From: JACCVG01 sp963790245
GTDB lineage: Bacteria; Actinomycetota; Thermoleophilia; Solirubrobacterales; Thermoleophilaceae
Length of the DNA stretch: 64,000 nt
Assembly (NCBI GenBank): GCA_963790245.1
Contig: CAWBNP010000002.1
Location: forward strand, 1,302,001 to 1,366,000
Reading direction: 5' to 3'
Position numbers and translations under genes: made by a program
Notes under the pieces: model-generated
The model's database searches: none
Seen by the model: only the letters and a program-made list of their open reading frames with translations
Told to the model about the DNA's origin: nothing
In this document: positions 50,761 to 58,211 of the stretch, one piece after another
Layout of the letters: each line of letters begins with the position of its first letter
Position numbering within the stretch: the stretch's first letter is position 1

Positions 50761-50770
50761 ATACTAGACT
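50761..50770. promoter_or_regulatory. Overlapping divergent -10 boxes
   Basis: In atactagact the plus strand reads TAGACT (50765-50770), 10 nt before GTG 50781. The minus strand reads TAGTAT (50766-50761), 9 nt before GTG 50751. Spacing equals that at 35665-35670. Confidence 0.55.
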
Positions 50771-50780
50771 GACGGTTCTA

Positions 50781-53700
50781 GTGTCCACCGGGACCACCGT
50801 CCAGCTCCTGATGCCCGAAATGGGCGAGTCCGTGACCGAGGGAACGGTCCTCGAATGGCTCAAGCAGGAGGGCGACCCCGTCGAGGCCGACGAGGGGCTC
50901 GTCGAGGTCTCGACCGACAAGGTCGACACCGAGGTTCCGTCGCCGACGGCCGGGACGCTCGTGAAGATCCTCGTCGGCCCGGATGAGACCGTTCCTGTCG
51001 GAACCCCACTTGCCGAGATCGATCCCAATGGCGGCGGCACGGCCGCGAGCAACGGGGGCGACCCTCAGGAGAACACCGCTGCGGGCGGCGTCGACGCATC
51101 GACCGCCGATGAGGGCGGGGCGACCGCCGAGGAGGCCGCTGCGATCGAGGCCGAGTACGCGGTCGATCCGCCCGGATCGATCGAAGCGCCCAGTGTCGGA
51201 GACGGTGAGCGCGCGAGCTCGCCCGGAGAGACTTCAGGCGAGGTCCTCGAGCTGACCTTCCCGGAAATGGGCGAATCGGTACAGGAGGGGACGATCCTCG
51301 AGTGGCTCAAGCAGGTCGGCGATCACGTCGACCTCGAGGAGGGAATCGTCGAGGTCTCGACCGACAAGGTCGACACCGAGGTCCCCTCCCCCGCCGCGGG
51401 GACGATCACCGAGATCCTGGTCGGCCCGGACGAGACCGTACCCGTCGGCACGGTGCTCGCGCGGATCGCGGTCGGCGCCGCCGGCGGCGGTGGCGCGCCT
51501 GCGCCCGCCGGCACGTCCGAGACGTCCGCGGCCCCCGATTCCACCGAGGCAACGGCGACCGCCGAGGACGGCAACGCCACCCCGGTGGCGGGCCGGATGG
51601 CCGCCGCGCACGACATCGACACCAGCCAGCTCACCGGCTCGGGCCGCGGCGGCAAGGTGACCAAGTCCGACGTCCAGGCGGCGATCGACGGCAACGGCAA
51701 CGGCAGCGCCCCGGCCGCTCCCAGCGAGGCCAAGACGACCGCTATCCGCGGACCCGCCGCCACGCTCGCGCGGTTCATGAACGAGAGCCGCTCGATCCCG
51801 ACCGCGACCAGCTTCCGCGACGTCCCGGTCGGCCTGCTCGACGCTCGCCGACGCGCACTCAAGGAGGGCGGCCGCAAGCTCTCCTTCACCCACCTGATCG
51901 CCTGGGCGATCGTCCAGGCCGCGCGTGAGATGCCGGTCATGGCGCACGGCTACGCGGAGGCCGACGGCAAGCCCCAGCGCGTCGACCCGGGCGGCGTCAG
52001 CCTCGGGCTCGCGGTCGACGTCGAGCGCAAGGACGGCACGCGCACGCTGCTCGTCCCCGTGATCAAGGACGCCCACACGCTCGACTTCGACGGCTTCGTC
52101 GCCGCCTACGACGAGAAGGTCTTCGGCGCGCGCGACAACGAGCTCGGCGCCGACGACTACCAGGGCGCGAACATCACGCTCACCAACCCGGGCGGGCTCG
52201 GCACGGTCGCCTCCGTGCCGCGGCTGATGCCGGGGCAGGGAACGATCGTCGCCACCGGAGCGATCGCCTACCCCGCCGGCTTCGGCGACGCGAACCAGGC
52301 GGCGCTCGACCAGCTCGGCGTCTCGAAGGTCATGACGATGACCTCGACCTATGACCACCGCGTCATCCAGGGGGCCGAGTCGGGCTCCTTCCTGCGCGCG
52401 ATCGACCAGCTGCTCCAGGGCGAGCACGGGTTCTACGACGCGATCTTCTCCGCAAGCGGAATCGAGATCGAGCCCTACGACTCCGCGGCAGCCGAGCGCG
52501 GACCGACGGAGATCACCGCCGATGAGCCCGCACCCGCGCGGGTCCAGCCAGAGATCGTCGCCGGAGCGGTTGCGAACGAGGCGCTGATGCAGGCCGTCCA
52601 GGCGGCGACCTCGGTCGTCAAAGCCCACCGGATGCACGGCCACCTCGCGGCCGACCTCGACCCGCTCGGCTCCGAGCCGCTCGGCGATCCGGCACTGAAC
52701 CCCGAGACCGTCAACCTGACCCCGCAGCAGATGGAGCAGATCCCGGCCTCGGTGCTGCGCGTCGCGGTTCCAGGCAAGACCTTCGCCGACGCGCTGCCGC
52801 GCCTGCAGGAGACCTACTGCGGGAAGATCGCCTACGAGATCGAGCACATCTCAGACCACGAGCACCGGATCTGGCTTCGCCAGGCGATCGAATCCGGCGC
52901 CTTCCGCCCGGCGCTTGACGCCGGCCGCAAGCGCGGGCTGCTGCAGCGGCTCTCCCAGGTCGAGGCGCTCGAGACCTACCTCCACAAGGCGTTCCTCGGC
53001 AAGAAACAGTTCTCGGTCGAGGGGCTCGACATGGTCGTGCCGATGCTCGACGAGACGATCGAGCTCGCCTCCGCGGAGGGTGCCCGCGAGGTCGTGATCG
53101 GGATGGCCCACCGCGGCCGGCTCAATGTGCTCGCCCACACGGTCGGTCGCCCGTACGGCTCGATCCTGGTCGAGTTCGAGAGCGAGTCCCACCTCGAGGT
53201 GATGGACGAAACCGCGATGCCCGTCGGCGGTACCGGCGACGTCAAGTACCACCACGGCGCCTCGGGCACCTACGCGACCAGCTCGGGCAAGGGCATCACC
53301 GTCACGCTGGCCTCCAACCCGAGCCACCTCGAGTACATCGACCCGGTCGTCGTCGGTCGCGCGCGCGCCGACCAGACGAGTCGCAAGGGTCGCGAGATCC
53401 ACCACGACCCGAGCGTCGTGCTGCCCGTCCTGCTCCACGGCGATGCCGCCTTCCCCGGCCAGGGGGTCGTCGCGGAGACGCTCAACCTCCAGTCGCTGAA
53501 CGGCTATTCGACCGGCGGCACGATCCACATCATCACCAACAACCAGGTGGGCTTCACGACCGATCCCTCCGACGCGCGCTCGACCCGCTACGCCTCGGAC
53601 CTCGCAAAGGGGTTCGACGTGCCGATCATCCACGTCAACGCCGACGACGTCGAGGCCTGCGTCTCGGCCGCCTGGCTGGCGTTCGCCTTCCGCGAGCGGT

Positions 53701-55250
53701 TCGGGCGCGACTCGCTGATCGATCTGATCGGCTACCGGCGGTTCGGCCACAACGAGCAGGACGAGCCCGCCTACACCCAGCCCGAGATGTACGCGCGAAT
53801 CAAGGAGCACCCGACCGTGCGCGCGATCTACGCCGCCAAGCTGCTCGAGCAGGAGGTGATCAAGGCGGGCGAGGAGGAGGAGATCTTCCAGACCGCCTAC
53901 ACGGAGATCCAGGAAGCGCACAACGAACTCAAGGAGCACTTCGGAGTGCGCGCCGAGGAGGACACCGGCGAGCACGAGGTCGACCGCTCGCCCAGCAAGG
54001 AGCCGCGCACCGCGCTCTCGCGGGAGACGCTCGAGGCGCTCAACCGCCAGCTCCACCGCGTTCCCGACGGCTTCAACATGCACCGCAAGCTCAAGCCGCA
54101 GATGGCGAAGCGGATGAAGGCCTTCGAGGAGGACGGCGGAACGCTCGACTGGGCCCACGCCGAGGCGCTCGCGCTCGGCTCGCTGCTCGAACAGGATGTC
54201 CCGGTCCGGATGACCGGCCAGGACGCCGAGCGCGGCACGTTCAGCCAGCGGCACCTCGTCTTCCACGACGAGCAGACCGGCGACGAGCACTGCCCGATCC
54301 AGAAGCTGACCAACGCGACCGTGCCGTTCGAGCTCCACAACTCACCGCTGTCGGAAATCGCCTGCCTCGGCTTCGAATACGGCTACGCCGCCCACGCGCC
54401 CGAGGCGCTCGTCCTGTGGGAGGCGCAGTTCGGCGACTTCGTCAACTCGGCGCAGGTGATCGTCGACCAGTTCCTGGTGTCGGGGCTCTCCAAGTGGGGC
54501 CTCACATCGCGGCTGACGCTGCTGCTCCCCCATGGTTATGAGGGCTCCGGTCCCGAGCACTCGAGCGCCCGCCTCGAGCGGTTCATGGCGAACTCCTCCG
54601 AGGGCAACATCCGGATTGCCAACTGCACCACGCCCGCGCAGTACTTCCATCTGCTGCGTCGTCAGGCGCTGGTCGAGAAGCGCCGCCCGCTGATCGTCAT
54701 GACCCCGAAGAGCCTCCTGAGGCTGCCGGCCGCGGTCTCGCCGATCGACGAGCTGAGCGAGAGCCAGTTCAAGCCGGTGCTCGACGATCCGACGCTGCCC
54801 GGCTCGCGCAGCGAAGTCAACCGCCTGGTCCTCTGCTCGGGCAAGCTCTACTACGACCTGACCGCCCACGAGGCGCGGCCACTGCGGCCGAACATCGCGA
54901 TCGGGCGGGTCGAGTTGCTCTACCCGTTCGCCCGCAACGAGCTCTCCGAGCTGATCAAGAGCTACCCCAACCTCAAGACCGTCGTCTGGGCGCAGGAGGA
55001 GCCGATGAACATGGGCGCCCGCAAGGTGATGTGGCCACGGCTGCGATCGCTGCTCCCGGACGGGGTCGAATATCAGTACGTCGGGCGACCGCTGCGCGCG
55101 AGCCCGGGCGAGGGCTACGCCGCCGCCCACCTCGCGCAACAGCGGCGGATCGTGCGCGCCGCGCTCGAGGTCGCCGAGCCGAGCCCGCCGACGAGCGAGT
55201 TCCCGGCCGTGATGGGCACGCCGGAGCCCGGCACGATGACCGGCAACTAA
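50781..55250 (+). CDS. kgd: All-in-one 2-oxoglutarate dehydrogenase: two lipoyl domains + E3-binding + E2 core + E1
   Basis: 1,489 aa from GTG 50781. Lipoyl domain 1 (about 7-81, VEVSTDKVDTEVPSP, K47) and 2 (about 157-231, K196) are near copies joined by an Ala/Glu linker. A peripheral subunit-binding domain (269-303, GRMAAAHDIDTSQLTGSGRG) follows. The E2 core (about 325-555) ends in TYDHRVIQGAESGSF; H526 is kept and Q530 replaces Asp, as in mycobacterial Kgd. From about 600 comes full E1: GMAHRGRLNVLAH, KYHHGASGTY, HGDAAFPGQGVVAETLNL, ITNNQVGFTT and RRFGHNEQDEP. It would convert 2-oxoglutarate to succinyl-CoA with only E3 added. Usual actinobacterial Kgd/OdhA lacks lipoyl domains. Confidence 0.93.
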   Translation: MSTGTTVQLLMPEMGESVTEGTVLEWLKQEGDPVEADEGLVEVSTDKVDTEVPSPTAGTLVKILVGPDETVPVGTPLAEIDPNGGGTAASNGGDPQENTAAGGVDASTADEGGATAEEAAAIEAEYAVDPPGSIEAPSVGDGERASSPGETSGEVLELTFPEMGESVQEGTILEWLKQVGDHVDLEEGIVEVSTDKVDTEVPSPAAGTITEILVGPDETVPVGTVLARIAVGAAGGGGAPAPAGTSETSAAPDSTEATATAEDGNATPVAGRMAAAHDIDTSQLTGSGRGGKVTKSDVQAAIDGNGNGSAPAAPSEAKTTAIRGPAATLARFMNESRSIPTATSFRDVPVGLLDARRRALKEGGRKLSFTHLIAWAIVQAAREMPVMAHGYAEADGKPQRVDPGGVSLGLAVDVERKDGTRTLLVPVIKDAHTLDFDGFVAAYDEKVFGARDNELGADDYQGANITLTNPGGLGTVASVPRLMPGQGTIVATGAIAYPAGFGDANQAALDQLGVSKVMTMTSTYDHRVIQGAESGSFLRAIDQLLQGEHGFYDAIFSASGIEIEPYDSAAAERGPTEITADEPAPARVQPEIVAGAVANEALMQAVQAATSVVKAHRMHGHLAADLDPLGSEPLGDPALNPETVNLTPQQMEQIPASVLRVAVPGKTFADALPRLQETYCGKIAYEIEHISDHEHRIWLRQAIESGAFRPALDAGRKRGLLQRLSQVEALETYLHKAFLGKKQFSVEGLDMVVPMLDETIELASAEGAREVVIGMAHRGRLNVLAHTVGRPYGSILVEFESESHLEVMDETAMPVGGTGDVKYHHGASGTYATSSGKGITVTLASNPSHLEYIDPVVVGRARADQTSRKGREIHHDPSVVLPVLLHGDAAFPGQGVVAETLNLQSLNGYSTGGTIHIITNNQVGFTTDPSDARSTRYASDLAKGFDVPIIHVNADDVEACVSAAWLAFAFRERFGRDSLIDLIGYRRFGHNEQDEPAYTQPEMYARIKEHPTVRAIYAAKLLEQEVIKAGEEEEIFQTAYTEIQEAHNELKEHFGVRAEEDTGEHEVDRSPSKEPRTALSRETLEALNRQLHRVPDGFNMHRKLKPQMAKRMKAFEEDGGTLDWAHAEALALGSLLEQDVPVRMTGQDAERGTFSQRHLVFHDEQTGDEHCPIQKLTNATVPFELHNSPLSEIACLGFEYGYAAHAPEALVLWEAQFGDFVNSAQVIVDQFLVSGLSKWGLTSRLTLLLPHGYEGSGPEHSSARLERFMANSSEGNIRIANCTTPAQYFHLLRRQALVEKRRPLIVMTPKSLLRLPAAVSPIDELSESQFKPVLDDPTLPGSRSEVNRLVLCSGKLYYDLTAHEARPLRPNIAIGRVELLYPFARNELSELIKSYPNLKTVVWAQEEPMNMGARKVMWPRLRSLLPDGVEYQYVGRPLRASPGEGYAAAHLAQQRRIVRAALEVAEPSPPTSEFPAVMGTPEPGTMTGN

Positions 55251-55263
55251 CCCGGCGCTGGCC

Positions 55264-56652
55264 GTGCTCCGCGACCCGTTCGGGTTCTGGCTGCACGACG
55301 CCGGACTGCCCGAGCCTGAGCCGGCGCTGACCGGCGAGCAACGCGCCGACGTGGTGATCCTCGGCGGCGGGTACCTGGGGATGTGGACGGCCTGGCAGCT
55401 GCTCGAGGCGGCGCCCGGATTGCGGATCGTGCTGCTCGAGCGCGACCGCTGTGGCTGCGGGCCGAGCGGACGCAACGGCGGGTTCGTGAACTCGCTCTGG
55501 CGCGGTCTGCCGGCGCTACGGGCGCAGTTCGGCGACGCCGGGGCGCTGGCGGTCGCGCGGGCGTCGGAAACGGCGGTCGAGGGGATCGGAAACTGGTGCT
55601 CCGAGCAGGGCGTCGATGCCCATTTCCGGAAGGTCGCCCACGTCGACGTCGCTGTCAGCCCACTCCAGGAGCACGCCTGGGACGAGCCGATCGAGGGCTG
55701 CGCGGAGCTGGGGGTCGATGCGCTGGTCCGGCTCTCTCGCGATCGGGTACGCGCGATCTGCGACTCGCCGGTGTTCGGCGGCGGAATCTCGATGAGCTGC
55801 GCGGCTACCCTCCACCCCGCGCGGCTCGCGCTCGGACTGCGCCGCCGGCTGATCGAGCGCGGGGTCGAGGTTCACGAACGGAGCGCGGCCCGCCGGCTGA
55901 GCGGCTCGCCGCATGGAGTCCGCGTCGAGACCGACGAAGGATCGGTGGAGGCGCCGGTCGCGGTCGTCGCGGTCGGGCCGGCGAGCATCGGCCTGCGGCC
56001 GTTTCGCAACGCGCTCAGCGTCGGCTCGAGCCACGTCGTCGCGACCGCGCCGGCGCCCGCCGGCCTCGAGCGGCTGGGCTGGACCGGGGGCGAGGGAATC
56101 ACCGACGCGAACACGCTGATCCACTACTTCCGCACGACCGAGGACGATCGCGTCGTGCTCGGCTGGGGTGGTGGCCGCGCAGGGTTCGGCGCGCGCCGAT
56201 CGTCTCGACTCGAGGTCGACGAGCAGGTGCTCGCGACGACGACACGCCACCTCGGCGAGCTGCTCCCACCGCTGGCCGAGACGCCGATCACCCACGGCTG
56301 GGGAGGGCCAATCGACATCTCGCCCACCCACCTACCGGTCTTCGGCAGCCTCGCCCGGATCCACTACGGCTTCGGCTTCACGGGCAACGGCGTCGGCCCG
56401 AGCCATCTCGGCGGCCGGATTCTCGCGTCGCTTGCGCTCGATCGCCGTGACGAGCCGACGCGGCTACCGCTGGTCGAGCCCGAACGGCTGCCGCAGTTCC
56501 CGCCCGAGCCGCTGCGCTACATCGGCGCGGCGCTGTTCCGCGCCGCGCTGATCGAGGTCGACCGTCGCGAGCGCGCGGGCCGAACGGCCGATCCGCTGAC
56601 GAGCTTCGTCGCCGGGCTGCCGCGGCGGCTCGGCATGCATCTGCCGCGCTGA
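55264..56652 (+). CDS. FAD-dependent oxidoreductase, DAO family
   Basis: This 462-aa protein has the Rossmann start VVILGGGYLGMWTAWQLLE (GxGxxG near residue 37). The family block CGPSGRNGGFVNSLW is the flavin-contact site of glycine/sarcosine oxidase and GabB/PuuB-like enzymes, and HYGFGFTGNGVGPSHLGG is the C-terminal FAD motif. It oxidises an amine or amino acid derivative; exact substrate unknown. GTG start at 55264, 13 nt after the 2-oxoglutarate dehydrogenase stop, so probably co-transcribed with it. Confidence 0.88.
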   Translation: MLRDPFGFWLHDAGLPEPEPALTGEQRADVVILGGGYLGMWTAWQLLEAAPGLRIVLLERDRCGCGPSGRNGGFVNSLWRGLPALRAQFGDAGALAVARASETAVEGIGNWCSEQGVDAHFRKVAHVDVAVSPLQEHAWDEPIEGCAELGVDALVRLSRDRVRAICDSPVFGGGISMSCAATLHPARLALGLRRRLIERGVEVHERSAARRLSGSPHGVRVETDEGSVEAPVAVVAVGPASIGLRPFRNALSVGSSHVVATAPAPAGLERLGWTGGEGITDANTLIHYFRTTEDDRVVLGWGGGRAGFGARRSSRLEVDEQVLATTTRHLGELLPPLAETPITHGWGGPIDISPTHLPVFGSLARIHYGFGFTGNGVGPSHLGGRILASLALDRRDEPTRLPLVEPERLPQFPPEPLRYIGAALFRAALIEVDRRERAGRTADPLTSFVAGLPRRLGMHLPR

Positions 56653-56656
56653 GGGG

Positions 56657-57460
56657 TCAGCGCTTGTCTTGTTGCGTCGCGGCGAGATCATCGCCGAACT
56701 TCTCGGCGCCGAGCCGACGGGTCAAGCCGGCGACCAGGTTCGGTGCGACGCCGTTGAGCCTCGCCGAGGCGCGCACGAATGCGGGCGCGACGTCGATCTC
56801 GCTCGTGCCGCGCTCGATCCCCTTGACGACCGCGGCCGCGACCTCCTCGGGCTTCGAGGTCCCGATCCCGGGTGGGGTCTTCAGACCGGAGTCCGCGAAC
56901 ATTCCGGCGTCGGAGATGAATCCCGGGAAGACACAGGTCGCGCCTACGCCGCTGCCCGCCAGATCGCAGCCGACGCCGAACGCGTAACCGCGCAGGCCGA
57001 ACTTGGTGGCCGAGTAGAGCGACGAGTTGCTCGCCGAGATCTTGCCGGAGATCGAAGAGATGTAGACCAGCTGACCTCGCCCGCGTTCCACCATCGCCGG
57101 AGCGAGCACCCGGGTGAGCTGAATCGGCGCACGCAGATTGACCATCAGCGCGCGGTCGATCTCGTCGGCGGTGAAGCCGTCATAGGGTCCGCTGGCGGGC
57201 AGCCCTGCGTTTGCGACGAGCACGTCCACCGCCCCGGCGCCGGCGATCAGCGCGTCGAGCTCCTTCGGCTTCGCGAGATCGGCAGGGGCGCACTCGATTC
57301 GCGGTCCGAGTTCCGCGCGGAGCGCCTCGAGCAACTCGGCGCGGCGGCCTGAAACCACGACGGTCGCGCCGCGGCCGTGGAGCTCGCGCGCGATCGCCTC
57401 GCCGATCCCGCCGGTGGCACCGGTCAGCAACACGCGCGCGCCTGAGATCGGAACTGTCAT
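56657..57460 (-). CDS. Short-chain dehydrogenase/reductase (classical SDR)
   Basis: This 267-aa protein has VLLTGATGGIGEAIARELH (TGxxxGxG), VSGRRAELL (Arg at the end of beta2 suggests NADP), VLVANAGLP (NAG), YISSISGKIS (catalytic Ser) and SSLYSATKFGLRG (YxxxK). All catalytic residues are present. The C-terminal 60 residues (VVKGIERGTSEIDVAPAFVR) resemble SDRs with lipid or ketone substrates. ATG at 57460 follows TACGTT by 6 nt, a leaderless pattern. Confidence 0.92.
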   Translation of the reverse strand: MTVPISGARVLLTGATGGIGEAIARELHGRGATVVVSGRRAELLEALRAELGPRIECAPADLAKPKELDALIAGAGAVDVLVANAGLPASGPYDGFTADEIDRALMVNLRAPIQLTRVLAPAMVERGRGQLVYISSISGKISASNSSLYSATKFGLRGYAFGVGCDLAGSGVGATCVFPGFISDAGMFADSGLKTPPGIGTSKPEEVAAAVVKGIERGTSEIDVAPAFVRASARLNGVAPNLVAGLTRRLGAEKFGDDLAATQQDKR

Positions 57461-57495
57461 GGCGGGAACGTATCCGAGATCGAACCCCGCCCGTG

Positions 57496-57509
57496 TTAGG
57501 GCGCCCTAA
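57496..57509. promoter_or_regulatory. 14-bp perfect palindrome between divergent SDR and small Cys protein
   Basis: ttagggcgccctaa is self-complementary. It lies where the -35 of the plus-strand promoter (-10 TAGGTT, 57522-57527) should be and about 36 bp from the SDR start, a good place for a repressor acting on both genes. Confidence 0.5.
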
Positions 57510-57533
57510 TAGAATCCCTGCTAGGTTCAGCAG

Positions 57534-57716
57534 GTGCCTGCGGCGACCGTCAGAACGAAGAAGAAGTGCTGCAAGTCGGGCCCCCGCTGCAAGCGCTGCC
57601 CGGTCGTCTGGAAGCGGCTCGAAGCCGCCGATCTCGCGGAGCGGATGAGCAAGCGGAACTACGTCCCCACGCGCGCCCTACCGAAGCGCAAGCTCGGGCC
57701 CTTCCGAGCTCGGTAA
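57534..57716 (+). CDS. Small Cys-rich basic protein, conserved in actinobacteria
   Basis: 60 aa from GTG 57534, 6 nt after TAGGTT (leaderless pattern). KKKCCKSGPRCKRCPVVWKR holds four Cys (CC-x6-CxxC), a possible zinc knuckle, followed by a charged helix (RLEAADLAERMSKRNY) and a basic end. This resembles a short actinobacterial family of unknown function; the basic charge and zinc-like cluster suggest nucleic-acid or ribosome contact, which is inference. The upstream palindrome may regulate it. Confidence 0.75.
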   Translation: MPAATVRTKKKCCKSGPRCKRCPVVWKRLEAADLAERMSKRNYVPTRALPKRKLGPFRAR

Positions 57717-57754
57717 GGCGGCTTGGGCGGTTTCGCTAGGCTTCACGGGCTCTC

Positions 57755-57828
<74 letters not shown>

Positions 57829-57838
57829 CTCGGCGGCG

Positions 57839-58024
57839 TCAAGCGACGCTGCCTGTGTCATCGGGGCCCTCGCGTGCGAAGCACTGCTCGGCCCCCTCTT
57901 CGCGGCAGCGCCACTCGCCGCTCGCCGAGTCTTGGTCTCCGTGCTCGTCGCGCGCGCTCCCGCCCGAAGGATTTGCCCCGGTAGGCGGTGCGAATGCTTC
58001 GGTCGCCAGCTCGCCGATCGTCAT
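57839..58024 (-). CDS. Doubtful small reading frame
   Basis: 61 codons starting MTIGELATEAFAPPTGANPS with two Cys (WRCREEGAEQCFARE). No ribosome site or family support. It fills the otherwise empty 57,830-58,038 stretch after the tRNA, in which I see no other feature. Kept only as a candidate. Confidence 0.25.
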   Translation of the reverse strand: MTIGELATEAFAPPTGANPSGGSARDEHGDQDSASGEWRCREEGAEQCFAREGPDDTGSVA

Positions 58025-58038
58025 CAGATCGCTCAGCG

Positions 58039-58188
58039 CTAAGCCGGGCCCTCGACGGGGGCGTCCTCCTCGGCCTCCCTGCGCCGATCGCGGACGTGGA
58101 CGAAGACGAGCCAGCCGATGAAGGCGACCACGGGAACGAACTGCAGGACGCCGATCAGCCAGTGGCCGGCGTGGGCGAGGACGATCAT
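58039..58188 (-). CDS. 49-aa single-pass membrane protein
   Basis: ATG 58188 to TAG 58039. The sequence begins MIVLAHAGHWLIGVLQFVPV and continues with VAFIGWLVFVHVRDRRREAE to an acidic tail. One membrane helix (about 10-33) follows a His-containing N-terminus (HAGHW) and is followed by a positive RDRRR stop-transfer. Codon use and the tidy helix/charge layout support a real gene. It lies directly upstream of ppk1 in the same direction order of the region but downstream in transcription, 23 nt after the ppk1 stop, so it may be the last gene of the polyphosphate operon. Confidence 0.65.
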   Translation of the reverse strand: MIVLAHAGHWLIGVLQFVPVVAFIGWLVFVHVRDRRREAEEDAPVEGPA

Positions 58189-58211
58189 GGGTTATCAGCT
58201 CTTAAGGGCAT

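Noticed and set aside
50337..50780. Upstream extension of the 2-oxoglutarate dehydrogenase frame
   Set aside because: The extension is Arg/Pro-rich, overlaps the divergent flavoprotein gene, and the GTG at 50781 begins exactly at the lipoyl domain with a -10 box 10 nt before it.
52851..54338. 495-codon open frame on the minus strand
   Set aside because: It lies opposite the E1 part of the 2-oxoglutarate dehydrogenase; the translation is Leu/Val/Glu/Arg low-complexity typical of antisense frames.
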